From Culex pipiens pallens (lineage: Eukaryota > Arthropoda > Insecta > Diptera > Culicidae): DNA of 64,000 nucleotides. Location of the stretch: the NCBI RefSeq assembly GCF_016801865.2, contig NC_068939.1, positions 129,732,917-129,796,916 of the forward strand, in the 5' to 3' direction. The notes beneath the pieces were generated by a model that saw nothing but the letters and a program-made list of their open reading frames with translations, did not search any database and was not told the origin of the DNA. Below, piece after piece: positions 48,740 to 60,270 of the stretch; within the stretch, counting starts at the first letter, position 1, and each line of letters starts with the position of its first letter. Both the position numbers and the translations under genes were made by a program.

Positions 48740-51700
48740 TCCTTCTTGAAAGAAAAGGTCCTACTTGACAGCTCGTTCCAGAGGACCATAGTTGATCCAT
48801 CGAAAAAATGTTGTCTTGTCATTTTTTTTTTTTTAATTAAAATGAAAAAAAGGGATCAGAAACAACCGGACCCTAAGATGACAGTTTTCGTGAGTTGCGC
48901 GTATTCACCGACAGATGGCAAGTGGGCCTCGTCGGAGTCCGCCCATCAAAAACGCAACTCAAAATTAGCATAGGAAACTTTTTTTTCGTGACGGCTTTTG
49001 CGGCACGCTCACTTCAACTGTTCTAGACTAATATTTGAACGTGGCGTATCTCTAAACTAGTTTTTAAAGAAAATGATTCCAGAATGCTTATTTTGTCGTT
49101 ATAAACAAAAACAAGGCAAAAACTTTATTTATCTAAACTATTCGCGATTTTCAAAAGTTTGGCTAGATAATATCGAAGGCCGCCATCTTAGGCCCACTGG
49201 GCCCACAAAACGGGGTACGCTCAGTTTGTATGGGAGCTGTCAACATTCTCCCGGGCAGATCAGAAATGGTTTTTGATCGTGTTTTTTTACCGTTGTAGAA
49301 AAACATTTACATAGGGCTTTAGTACCCAATTGTATGGAATAAAGTGATTTGTGTGGACGAAAAGGCGAAATATATTTTTGGTAACTGAAACTGGTACAAA
49401 TGTTAAATAAATGATTTTCGAAGTGCAAGAGTATTGCTCACAACCGAGTTCAAATTTAATCAAATCGAATAAAATCAAAAAAAGTTTCTAAAAAATTTCG
49501 AATTTTGACCCAAATAACTTCCTACAATGCTGTTCCAACAGGTCGATTTCCTCGCGTTCACCGATACGTATCGGTAACCGGATGCAGCGGGGGGGCGACA
49601 CAAATTTGTCCCTTCCTATTTTGCTAACAAAGTTCCCTGCTGATGGTGTATCAGAATATTTGGGGAAAACGCATCCCCTGAATTGGTCCTATTTGCCGTC
49701 ACCGTTGCCCGGATGGCAAAGTGATACATAATTGAATCAGTGCAAAGTTTATTAGATCACAAATTGTTCGCTTTTATGTTGCCATCAAGCTTATTTGCCT
49801 CATTTTGTCACCTTACGTTCGATGATGGGGAAGGGGGGGGGGGGGAGGAAAATTCAATCGTCCCAGCGGGGGTGTTGCCACCAGACACTTGATACGGCCA
49901 CTCTGTTCGACTCCGGTGGTGGCGTTTGGGGAACGATTGATTTCCACTTTATTTAACCTCTTGGGGGAGCATATTGGCGACTGGGTAGTGTTGAAATACA
50001 AAAGGGAGATTGGAGTTTTAGGGGCACTAAATTTCTTCGATACTATGTGCTTTCAAGATATACAAATATTTTCTTCGCTAAGTCATGAATTCTATATCAA
50101 AACTATCGTCCCTAATTCAAACTAAAATCCTGAAACAAGAAAAAAACGGTCAAGCTTCCAGAATGAAGAGAGCCTTATCACCGGCCTAATCCAATTTCCC
50201 GATGATCTTGTGCTAATTGAAAACTAAACGAAGCTTGCCTCGAGTCCCAGTGTTCCGGACATCAACCAGGACAAGGCGCCAGCAAAGAGTTGAGAGTTTT
50301 ATATCGCTCGGTAGTCATCATGGCCCGCAGCTTGCTGAAACGCAACCAACCAAGTGACACCCAAGCCAACGGGTCCACAGAGAGAGAGATGCTTGTAATT
50401 ACAAACGATAATTTAAATAGGGAAAAATTAGCCGGGAAATTAACCAGCATTTCCTCGGGTCCTTGAGGGGGGGAGGGGGGGCGGTTAAGGACACAGTAGT
50501 AGTACACAGTGGTTGGTATCACAACAGCCTTTCAATGTTGTCGTCACACTGACTGGAAGAGACGACCTCCTTGTTCCCCAGTTCCAGCTGCACCGAACCA
50601 GAACGTCATCAGTCGGGCGCCTATCTCTGGGACCGGGTTCTGCTGGCTCTGAACGCTACGGCTGATGCTGGTTTGGTGTAGAACGAATATCCGCTGTCAT
50701 CGTGTAAGCCGGTAAAACGAAAAGATAAGGATAAGTGTCGTCAAAATAAAACAATTTACTCTCTAACTAACTTCTGCCGGATGTTGGTTTTAACGAGATG
50801 TATTATGTGAAACTTTTGCTTCCGAAAAGAGCAGAAGTGATTTAGGAATCACCGATAGTTTTAATTGGTGTCTTGAAGTTTGGGAAACTTTGTCAGCAAA
50901 TCAGAATTTGAGATGATTTTTTTTAATTAAAGGAAAATAATACTTATGTATTTCGAGCTATTGAATGATGGGTATAATTTTCCTTTACACCAAAACTCCC
51001 AAAATCTTAAAAATGGACGATTTTTTATGAAAATTTCCTTTTTTTAGCTTAGCAGTTTAGGTATTTAAGTGCGACAAAAAGTCGATAACATAATTCATAA
51101 ATGGTAAATATTTGTGTCCGATATTTTGGATTCAATACACATAAAAAAGACTATAATGGCAAAAGTAACTTACTTTTGAATTAAAAAGTGGCTAAAATTA
51201 AAAGTTTTTTTCTTGTTTCAAAAATCAAAACTTTGACTGCTAAAGTTTTTGAAAATCTCACTACCAACTGATTTAAAAGTTTTAACTTTCAATAAGGCTC
51301 GATAATTTCTTTTATTTTGTCGCTCTCATGTAACCGTGTACTCCTTAGTCCCTGATGTAAACAAACATTTTGGTAGTGCCGGTGACTCGTAAATATTTTT
51401 ACCGGAAAGCTCGTCCAATTTCCCATAAATTTGTTTGACCATTTTTCAATTTGACTCGTTTTATAATTCATGTGAGCTTACATCACCTAAAAATTGACAT
51501 TTTAAACTTTAAAAACGAAATATCTCATAGAAGGGCGTGTTTTTTTTTTATTTCAGTGTATTTTTTTTTTCAGAAATCCCGGTCAGTCCAATTTCCTACA
51601 AATTTATCTTTGACCACTTTATGAAATGATGCAACGGCTTTAACTAAAACAATATTTAAAATACAAAATATTTAAACAACTAACACCCTTCTCAAATGTC

Positions 51701-52326
51701 ATTCTCGGGTGCAACTGATTCCATATACACAAAAATGGTTTATATAAATCTAGGACAACAAGTCTACAAAGTTTCCTTGAAATCAGAGAAGGTCGAGTAC
51801 AAAAGTTAAAAAACTCCTGTTTTGGGCTGGATAACCGCATACTTAAAAAATGGGGCCATCAACGTGACCACTTTTTTTCATTTATTTATTTATTATTAGT
51901 TGATTGTTCCTAAGCAGTTTGTTGTTTGATTTCAAAAGTTCAGTAATGTAAATATCATAAAAATATTCGAAGTTTTTTTTTCAGAAAATATAAAAAAAAT
52001 GTCTCGTTATTGTGCGTGGCGCGTCGAAAACCCTGGTTCAAAAAATTCTGTTGATGGATGTTCGAAATTTATTTATGTAGATGTTATGTAGATTTTTACA
52101 AGGAATCCGGGATTTTTTTTCAGGTATGAACTCTTTGGTCCCGAAACCATCAAATCAGCAAATAAAATTTCCATAGGACCTTTTCTGACCTCAACATATT
52201 TTTCTTTAATAATTTTTAATTTAATTTTTCTTTAAGCCTAATTTGTAAATTTCCTGGGAATTCCCGAAATACAAGCGGAAGTAAACATTTGCCTACTTTT
52301 TTGGCACTACTTTTTCAATTATACAT
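48740..52326. other. Non-coding intronic stretch
   Basis: 49500-50720 has moderate GC and looks single-copy (G-rich runs near 49590, 49838 and 50467). 51379-51840 is a deleted copy of the 16.2/19.2-kb palindromic family. The rest is AT-rich with nothing recognised. Confidence 0.5.
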
Positions 52327-52568
52327 AGGGGAACTATGCCCTTTCTCAGCCTATTTCTATTATCGGCCTATCAGCACTTTGATCATGAATTTCAGCTTTT
52401 TTAAAGTGTTTTTGACAATTCTGAAGTAATAAATAGCTCAAATAAAAGTGAGCAAGCAACTCTTTATTGTTGATACATCTGAAAATGTTGATTTAATAGC
52501 GGAAAATGGCAAAAGTGATGAGAATGGGTCGAACGGCGTAGTGTGATTAAAATGGGTATATTTCCCCT
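52327..52568 (-). repeat. TA-flanked MITE, 242 bp, copy 2 (inverted)
   Basis: AGGGGAACTATGCCC ... ATGGGTATATTTCCCCT, TA at both sides. Inner phrases CAGCACTTTGATCATGAAT and AAAAGTGAGCAAGCAAC match the complement of copy 1. Confidence 0.85.
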
Positions 52569-53095
52569 ATAATAATAATTAGAGAACCTGATTTTTATTT
52601 TTTTGGGTTTTTAAAAATATGTTGTGCAACAAAACTAATATGGAATGAATATTACCTTTTTTATTTTTGACAACCTAACGATATTTTTAGTTATATAATT
52701 TGAAAATAAGATACTAGCCTCTTCCGGCCAAGATCAAAATTGAGATTTGTTTAAAATTCTTGTTTACGGTTGTGCGAGAAGAATTTGTTGAAAAATATTC
52801 GAAAAATTACAGTTTGAGGTTATACATTTATGAAGCAGTTGAGCTGCCATGGGTTTAAAAGGGTTAAATATGAAAAAATATCGTTTAATTTCAACCACTT
52901 TTATACCACGAAATTATTTTAATCTAATTAATTTAATAGTCCAAGTGACCATATAACTGAAATCATACCATAAATGAAACAATGAAAAATCATTCAAAAA
53001 CAACTTTTTTTTCATAAAATTATTTTTATTAGGTCCTTTTTGGTACTGGGACCTGGTTAGGACCGAGTTGGCTTTTGTAATTACATTTGACTTAA

Positions 53096-54495
53096 GAGCG
53101 AGTTTTTCACCAATGTGTAACAGGTCGTATCGAGGTGCTCCGATTTGGATGAAACTTTCAGCGTTTGTTTGTCTATACATGAGATGAACTCATGCCAAAT
53201 ATGAGCCCTCTACGACAAAGGGAAGTGGGGTAAAATGGGCTTTGAAGTTTGAGGTCCAAAAAACCTAAATAATCTTAAAATTGCTCGCATTTCCGTAAAA
53301 TTTCATCAATTCCAACTCTCTTAGATGCATTCGAAAGGTCTTTTAAAGTACTTCAAAATGTGCCATAGACATCCAGGATTGGTTCGACTTTTTCTCTTAG
53401 CTTTTGCAAATTACTGTCAAAAATGGATTTTTTTAAAACCTTAATATCTTTTTGCAACAGCCTCCAACACCCATACTCCCATAGGTCAAAAGATAGGTAA
53501 TTACATGGACTATAAGCCTATGGTATTAACTTTTTGGCCAATCGCAGTTTTTCTCATAGTTTTTCGATTTTTATAGAACAAACATTTTACAACGTTAGTT
53601 TTTGGCCGGTAGGCCGCCATAGCGGCACTTTTTAGTCTCAATTTTGCCATATTCGGAATCCTCGGACAATTTCACGTAAGTTAGAAGTATTGGAGTTGTA
53701 AATTTGATTGGAAAAATTGCCATTAAGAATGAATTAAAATATTTTTTACAATTTGTTTAATTAGGAGTAAAACAGGGTTTCGCCTACTTGATACAGCATT
53801 TGACGTATTGATCACAGGGTAAATAAGATCTATTTCTTTTTTCAAAAATGTTTTATTTAATTATATTTTAAATCAAATTTACAACTCCAATACTTATAAC
53901 ATACGTGAAATTGTCCGAGGATTTCGAATATGACAAAATTGAGACCAAAAAGTGCCGCTATGGCGGCCTACAGGGCAAAAACTAACGTTGTAAAATGTTT
54001 GTTCTAGAAAAATCGAAAAACTATGAGAAAAACTGCGATTGGCCAAAAAGTTAATACCATAGGCTTATAGTCCATGTAATTACCTATCTTTTGACCTATG
54101 GGAGTATGGGTGTTGGAGGCTGTTGCAAAAAGATATTAAGGTTTTAAAAAAATCCATTTTTGACAGTAATTTGCAAAAGCTAAGAGAAAAAATCGAACCA
54201 ATCCTGGATGTCTATGGCACATTTTGAAGTGCTTCAAAAGACCTTTCGAATGCATCTAAGAGAGTTGGAATTGATGAAGTTTTACGGAAATGCGAGCAAT
54301 TTTAAGATTTTTTAGGTTTTTTGGACCTCAAACTTCAAATCCCATTTTACCCCACTTCCCTTTGTCGTAGAGGGCTCATATTTGGCATGAGTTCATCTCA
54401 TGTATAGACAAACAAACGCTGAAAGTTTCATCCAAATCGGAGCACCTCGATACAACCTCTAGAACAAACCGAGCAATATTTACAAATACTGCCTC
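53096..54495 (-). mobile_element. TTAA-flanked foldback element, copy 2, intact (1400 bp)
   Basis: TTAA at 53092-53095 and 54496-54499. Opposite orientation to copy 1: its left end is GAGCGAGTTTTTC and its right end complements GAGGCAGTATTTG. The two arms meet near 53700-53880. No transposase frame, so non-autonomous. Confidence 0.85.
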
Positions 54496-54811
54496 TTAAA
54501 GCTAAGAGTAATTACAAAGGATCTTGTGTGTAAATGTTAGTAGGAGGGGAGTCGATTACCCGCGGCCTACTCGGGGTTAGTAGGGAAGGGATTGATGTTA
54601 AAGAGAAAAACAACTTCGTATCATATGAAATTTACCCAAAGAATGCAACCATATTTTAAAACTCGCTTCAAAGATTTTATAACTTTGAGTTGTGATTTCA
54701 TTAAATAGTCAAGGTAAAAAGCGCTAGAAATTGGATTTTTAAGGCAAATTCAATGATTATCTATTTATTCACAAGTTGAAAATACTTGTTCTGGAATAAG
54801 TTATTTGCCTT

Positions 54812-55232
54812 GAAATAGTAGTTTATGCAACAAGTTGCAAAAAGAGGATTTTTTCAGCACGAGTCGTACATTTATCCAACGAGGTTCACCGAGTTGGATA
54901 AATACGAAGAGTGCTGAAAAAATCAAGTTTTGCAACGAGTTCCATACAACATTTTTTGCAATTCCACAAAACACACACTGAGTGAAATTTTATGTCAAAT
55001 TTTCATGTATTTTGTCAATAAATCGTTTAAATCAAAAACATGTTGAAAAGTGTTACTTTTCGAAACAAGTGACTTTTCACTCATTTGAGTGCTGAAAAGT
55101 AGAACTTTTCAGCATTTATTTTGAAAAGTGTTGCTATTCGATTCTGTTATTTTTGGTACAGAAAAGTAGGCTATTTCGTCGTTAAAGAATGACAGGAAAA
55201 GTAAATAGTTTCACGACGGAATTGCAAAAAAA
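54812..55232. repeat. Hairpin-rich element, copy 2 (about 420 bp)
   Basis: Same order of blocks as 43657-44080: AAATAGTAGTTTATGCAACA, AGAGGATTTTTTCAGCACGA, ATCCAACGAGGTTCACCGAG, GATTCTGTTATTTTTGGTAC, TTTCACGACGGAATTGCAAA. Confidence 0.7.
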
Positions 55233-55833
55233 TATATAAAAGTATATAAAAGTATTTCATGGAAAATAAATTTTATTGTTATTAATTTGAATTCCCACGT
55301 CCTAACTCATTTACATTGTATCAAACTAGTAAATACTATCCAACGGAGGCAAAACAACAAGTCGCGTCTACCCAAAACTGTATGCAACTGAAGCCTCGGG
55401 TTAACGCAATTAAAAACTCGGGAGGTAGTTTCTAACTTTACCGAGAGATTCGAGAAACTTTTTGAAACGAAAACACAACTTCAGGCAGGTTCGACGCTTA
55501 AAATTTTCATTTTAAACTGTAAATAATTCAATTGGCGGTTTGGGAAGACGCTGCCTCCCACGACAACCACTTGTTGACGAGGTCGAGTGTTTCTTGCTCA
55601 ATTTCCTGTCCCATCACCATACTGATGGCTTAAGACAGGGGTTGGAGCTCTTCAGGAAGTGTAGTGTGCCAACTGCAGATAATAATGGTCGGAGGAATGG
55701 TGCTGGGCATTTTCAATTTTCCGCTTGGCAGATCTAACTAACTCGTTTGTGCTGATTTTCCAACAGAAGTTTATCGTCGCGTGGTTTTGCTTCATATATT
55801 CAAATTTGTTCTCTCTCCTTCTCTCTCCACCAG

Positions 55834-55983
55834 TGCCAATCATCCCCGAGTTCCTGTATGACATCAGGCATCCGGATGCGCCGCTAGCTAGTTTCCCGAA
55901 GGAGCCGCCGACGACGTTGTCTCCGTGCGAGAAGGAAACCACCACTCCGTACAATGGCATCGACGTCACCACCCCGGGCTACG
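55834..55983 (+). CDS. Vmat: Vmat coding exon 2 (end of TM1, first luminal loop)
   Basis: Completes Val83 and encodes 84-132 plus the first base of codon 133. It follows a long CT-rich tract and CCACCAG acceptor. The first residues, VPIIPEFLY, rejoin exon 1 to recreate the conserved VVVPIIPEFLY block at the end of TM1. This match fixes the 28.4-kb jump as a real splice and not two separate genes. The rest is a Pro/Thr-rich luminal loop with a single Cys (114). It ends at GTAGGT in phase 1. Confidence 0.95.
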
Positions 55984-56060
55984 GTAGGTTCTGAAGGAAG
56001 CGGGATTTGTGTTTTTTGAGCATTTTATTTTAACCTCAACAAAATCATCCACCTCACCAG

Positions 56061-56199
56061 ACAACGCCAGTTGGTACGCCGAACGGGAGGAACGCCACAA
56101 GGAGCTGGTGGAGGAAACGGTCGAGGTCGGGCTGATGTTCGCGTCCAAGGCCTTCGTCCAGCTGCTCGCGAACCCCATTGTCGGTCCACTAACGCATAA
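56061..56199 (+). CDS. Vmat: Vmat coding exon 3 (luminal loop end and TM2)
   Basis: Completes Asp133 and encodes 134-178 plus two bases of codon 179. It begins with the NAS N-glycosylation sequon, then a charged stretch (YAEREERHKELVEETVEVG). TM2 follows, with the family-typical LMFASKAFVQLLANPIVGPLT, including Lys162, the TM2 lysine thought to pair with a TM11 aspartate in VMAT2. The preceding intron is only 77 bp (55984-56060) and the donor is GTAAGT. Confidence 0.96.
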
Positions 56200-56342
56200 G
56201 TAAGTAGTTTTGACGAAAACAAAGTTGAGTGACCAAGCGTCTCCATTGACAGATTCTAGGTAGAACTACTTGATGGAGATGCATGGTGTTTCCTAAGTCA
56301 TAAAATTAACCGCAAACTTTTTTTTCTCTTTTAACCTCCCAG

Positions 56343-56401
56343 GATAGGTTACAGCATCCCCATGTTTGCCGGGTTCGTCATCATGTTCATTTCTACGCTA
56401 A
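56343..56401 (+). CDS. Vmat: Vmat coding exon 4 (TM3 micro-exon)
   Basis: A 59-bp exon too short to stand out as an open frame. It completes Lys179 and encodes 180-198 (IGYSIPMFAGFVIMFISTL) plus one base of codon 199. The residues match the IGY-IPMFAGF-IMF-ST block of the family and join exons 3 and 5 without gap. Acceptor CCTCCCAG, donor GTAAGT. The intron before is 143 bp. Confidence 0.93.
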
Positions 56402-59400
56402 GTAAGTACACTCTCTCCCACTCTCCTACTGTAAATTATATCCAAATCATTGCGTTTAAAACGGCGAACGTAAGCGTCTCCTGCTTGTTTTGACCCTGAA
56501 TAGACAGGACTTTTGATTAATAGTGTGCTGTTTTGGTACTGAAAAATGTGCCAACATCCTGATTGAGTGGGCAATGGCTGCCGATGGAAAAGGGACGGAT
56601 TGTAGCTATAAATAAACTGTTACGAATTTGGATCAAAACACCCACCTTTTCAGGTTGTTATCGTGATGGCCAAAGGGTTCACTGTTGGACGTTTTTAATT
56701 TAGCATTTTCGGTTTTTATGAAAAAATCAATGTTTATAAGAAATACAGAGAAGAAGATTTTGTTGTAATATAGAATTGATTAAATGGATTTTTTAGTTTA
56801 CCCAAATAATAACTAAATAAACTGAGAATGTCCTAAAAAATAAACAAAAAAAATTATCATTTAAAACATCTAAACATTTCTCGTTTGTTCCAATTCGTCC
56901 CAGGCGAAGATTCAATATAATTTTGTATCAAACTATGATCCATTTACATTTGGGCTCAGATTCTTACGGTGAATTTGGTACCGGAAAACGGGGTGATTTG
57001 TCTTGCAAAAAAAAAAACGAATTTAATACAAACGGAATTATGTGGATCCATACTGACCTTAGTAGAAAAGTAGAAAGTAGCGGTTTTCCACTAATTTTGA
57101 AAAGTTTTGAAAGTTAGTTAACTTTAATGAGGAAAAAATTGATAAAAAGCATTAATTTAATACTCTCAAATTGAATATGAGATCGTATCGGAAAACAGAC
57201 TGCGTCATAGAGTTCTTTCAAAAAATTTACACTAAAAAAATCAAAAATAAGTTTGTTAGTTAAAAAGTTATTTTGCTCAAAATATTTTTTTAAAAGATCA
57301 TACAATTTTACAAATGTTTCAGTTTTCAAGATTGAAAAAGGGCATTAGAAAATGTGGGAATGGTTGGATTAGACCAGAAAAACTTTATTTTTTCTTTTTA
57401 TTTTATTCACTGTATTTTAGCAACCCGTGGTCCAATCTTTTATGTCTCTTTGGGAATTTTATTGGACATTTTCTGAACCATTCAAAAAAAAAATATTTTC
57501 AGGAATCGACAATCATGGACACTATTTAGGACATTCTCAGTTTATTTAGTTATTATTCGGGTAAACTATCTTGAAAACGATGCACTTTATGAAAAAATCT
57601 GTAAAGTACTTTTCGATTGCAAATTTTACATTAAAAACTGTAGTCAAACTCATTTTTTGACTCAAATATCTATTTTTCAAAATATATTTTTTTTCAAAAA
57701 CCTCATTGGCCTATCTACAATCACTTGGCTTAGACCAGTAATTAAAGTAAAATAGATAAGTTACTTAGGAAAGTACGCAACTTACGGCTGTCATCTACAA
57801 TAATCTTAGAAAACTTGCTGGGCTGATATACGTTGCTATGCAGTTGTTTGTTTACCTTTGATAAGAAAACGCCAGCTTTACGTAGATTTCTAAATTTTCC
57901 AAACCATATGTACGTCAAATTTCTAATTTGATTAATTTTCCATTGTAGAAGACCAGATTAATATCCTTTGATTCAAATTCCTAAGCTAAGTGCAAAGCTA
58001 AGTGATTGTAGATAGGGCATAACTAGGCGGCATTTTTTCCTTTATTCTTCTTTTTGGTCCAAAAGATGTGATTTTTGTACCCTAAAAAACATCCAAAAAT
58101 AAAAAAAAAATGCAAATTTTGGTAAAAAGTCAATTTTAAAATTGTCAAAAACAAAATTCCTTGTACCTTCTTTTTTATTTAAATAGTCCTCATCACTACC
58201 AACAACTTTGCCGATGTCAGCAAATCGATCAGAAAATTCCTTCAAAAGTTACAGATTTTAAAATATTTACGTTCCATTTATGTATGGACAGCTACCAAAA
58301 TTGTATGGAGCCTTGTATAAATGAACCAATGATACAAAATGGCTTTTTGGTCATAGGGAAGGACCAATCAATGTTTGATCCAAATCAAAAATATAAATAA
58401 AATCCTCCATTTCCGGTTTTGGTTGAAACTTGCCTCTATAACTTTATCGAAACCAGCAAATCCATCAGAAAATCCGTTTTCAAGATACATTTTTTTTATA
58501 TTTCAATAGCCTATCTGTATGTACAGCTGCCAGAATTGCATAGAGACTTTTATGGTCAATGATGCAAAATATCTTCTTTAGTCATTTAAAAAAGTCCCCA
58601 TAAAGTTTCATCCTAATAAAAACTACAAAAAATAAATTTGCCATAAATTTGCATATTTTTGGAAAAACTCCCCAGAGATTTTTTTTTGCAAGGATTTGGC
58701 ACAAATTTCAGCTATCGGTAAAAAAGAACTTCTGTTGTCTGCAATGATTCTTCGGGGTCTAGCTCATTTCCTCGAATGATATTTCCCCGAATTCCAGTTC
58801 TCCGAAACTCATTTCCCCTAATAGGCCACATCCCCTAATCGGCCACTTTCCCGAATGCCATTTCCCCGAAGTGACACTTACACTAATTGCCGTATATTTG
58901 AATTTTAATTTTCCCGAATTTTTATACCCCTTAATCATCATTTTCGCTAAAGCCTTTTTCCATGGCTAACAGTTATTTACTTTCTCAATTTCATCGAGCA
59001 GCTGCTTCGGTTATGCTGTTGATTAAATGTTGTCAATTATTAGAACATTATTTTGCATAGTTCATGTATGAATGTAAAAATTTAGCCGCAATCGATTTCA
59101 CTAGTCATTTAAAAACATTCTCGAATTTTTAATATATAACAAAAGATTAAGCATATTTATTCTTCTTCTTTCCTTTTAGAATTAAAATCTACGAATAATG
59201 TACATTCCAATCTTCTTTTTTTTCAATTATTTCCAAAATAATAATTTTTGTGTGATTTTTTATGATACTTGAAAATTTCAAGTTGAAATCATCCTCCTTA
59301 ATTGTTTTGGGGCCATCCATAAACAACGGAAACACTTTTTTGATAATTTCAGACTCAACATTTGCAAGGAGACGAAAAACATTTCATAATTAATATTTTA

Positions 59401-59419
59401 TCAAACCTCTTTTTCCCAG
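56402..59419 (+). other. Vmat intron 4 (3.0 kb)
   Basis: GTAAGT to TTTCCCAG. The first 150 bases look single-copy. About 57540-58440 resembles the ends of the palindromic family at 38.7-40.1 kb (phrases such as 'gacagctaccaaaattgtatgga'-like text, AAAATTCCTTCAAAAG). 58735-58935 holds a degenerate GAAT/TTTCCCC tandem repeat. No exon seen. Confidence 0.85.
58735..58940. repeat. Degenerate short tandem repeat (CCGAATG-ATTTCCCC)
   Basis: About a dozen imperfect units of the type CCCCGAATGCCATTTCCCC / CCTAATCGGCCAC over 200 bases. The minus-strand frame here reads as SGKW/FGEM-like repeats and is not a gene. Confidence 0.7.
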
Positions 59420-60015
59420 TTTTCGCCTTCGGTAGAACGTACTCCGTTCTGTTCCTGGCGCGAGCACTGCAAGGAATCGGGTCGTCCTGTTCTTCCGTGT
59501 CCGGCATGGGAATGCTGGCCGATCGGTACACCGACGACAAGGAGCGCGGCAACGCCATGGGCATCGCACTCGGGGGGCTTGCCCTCGGCGTCCTCATCGG
59601 TCCACCCTTCGGAGGCATCATGTACGAATTCGTGGGCAAATCGGCCCCCTTCCTGATCCTGTCGGCGTTGGCCCTCGGCGACGGTCTGCTCCAGCTGGTG
59701 ATGCTGCAACCTTCGATGGTGATCGAGGAATCGGACCCACCCTCGCTGAAGGCCCTGGTCATGGATCCGTACATCATCGTGGCCGCCGGAGCGATCACCT
59801 TCGCCAACATGGGCATTGCGATGCTGGAACCGTCGCTGCCGATCTGGATGATGGACAATATGGGTGCCAGCCGGTGGGAACAGGGCGTCACGTTTCTTCC
59901 CGCGTCAATCAGCTATCTCATCGGAACGAACCTCTTTGGACCGCTGGGTCATCGCATCGGACGGTGGCTGGCCGCCCTTCTGGGACTGGTCATTATCGGA
60001 CTGTGTCTACTCCTC
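59420..60015 (+). CDS. Vmat: Vmat coding exon 5 (TM3 end to TM9)
   Basis: The largest exon, encoding Ile199 (completed) to Leu397. It contains ARALQGIGSSCSSVSGMGMLAD (TM4), the cytosolic YTDDKERGN signature, and TM5 with GGLALGVLIGPPFGG, resembling MFS antiporter motif C. After that come MYEFVGKSAPF, TM6, a short central loop (QPSMVIEESDPPSLKALVMDPYI), TM7 with FANMGIAMLEPSLPIWMM, TM8 FLPASISYLIGTN, and TM9 after GHRIGRW. The acceptor is TTTTTCCCAG and the donor GTAAGT in phase 0. The loop after TM7 reads DNMGASRW and has no cysteine. The open frame runs 58 bases left of the acceptor, but that stretch has no family similarity. Confidence 0.97.
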
Positions 60016-60073
60016 GTAAGTTCAGGCCTCGTTTCTCCTCAAAGTATTTCTTCAACTTTACCCATCTTTCCAG

Positions 60074-60270
60074 ATCCCAATGGCCACCTCCATCCATCAC
60101 CTAATCCTGCCGAACGCCGGCCTCGGCTTTGCCATCGGAATGGTCGACTCGTGCATGATGCCCGAGCTGGGATACCTGGTGGACATCCGGCACACGGCCG
60201 TGTACGGCAGCGTCTACGCCATCGGTGACGTGGCGTTCTGTTTGGGTTTCGCCATCGGACCAGCGCTCAG
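60074..60270 (+). CDS. Vmat: Vmat coding exon 6 (TM10-TM11)
   Basis: Follows a 58-bp intron (60016-60073; GTAAGT...CTTTCCAG). Encodes 398-462 plus two bases (AG) of codon 463, most simply Ser. Contains GFAIGMVDSCMMPELGYLVDIRH (Asp422 in TM10) and VYGSVYAIGDVAFCLGFAIGPAL (Asp449 in TM11), both hallmarks of VMATs. The donor is GTAAAT. TM12 and the acidic or dileucine-bearing C-tail are not found in the remaining 3.7 kb, so at least one more exon should lie to the right. In Drosophila the Vmat C-terminus is alternatively spliced; that cannot be judged here. Confidence 0.95.

Larger units (their letters stand above)
27418..55833 (+). other. Vmat intron 1 (28.4 kb)
   Basis: Begins GTGAGT and ends with a CT-rich tract and CAG. 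Phase 1 on both sides. Most of it is transposon-derived (separate entries). Moderately GC-rich, apparently single-copy islands remain at about 27780-28420, 36180-37340, 41980-43380 and 49500-50720. Confidence 0.9.
27171..60270 (+). other. Vmat: Vmat locus: vesicular monoamine transporter gene, 3' end outside the window
   Basis: Six exons join in frame (phases 1,1,2,1,0,2) into an SLC18-type vesicular amine/proton antiporter. The family loads dopamine, serotonin, histamine and, in insects, octopamine and tyramine into synaptic and secretory vesicles in exchange for luminal protons. Visible in order: a Ser/Asn/Thr-rich cytosolic N-terminus; TM1 (about 63-86) with Asp75; a luminal loop with one Cys (114) and an NAS glycosylation sequon (Asn134); TM2 with Lys162; TM3-TM5 with the TDDKERGN loop and an antiporter-type GPPFGG motif (259-264); TM6-TM11 with Asp422 and Asp449. 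Asp75, Lys162, Asp422 and Asp449 sit where VMAT2 has its functionally important charged residues. TM12 and the tail are missing. VMAT is favoured over VAChT by the LEPSLPIWMM, MVDSCMMPELGYLVD and GDVAFC segments; the insect paralogue portabella is a less likely alternative. Confidence 0.93.

Noticed and set aside
48222..48973. Plus-strand frames of 71-120 codons
   Set aside because: They lie in or across the border of a non-autonomous retroposon and its TSD; no protein similarity.
59355..59891. 178-codon minus-strand open frame
   Set aside because: It is the antisense shadow of Vmat exon 5; high GC3 on the coding strand keeps the opposite frame open.
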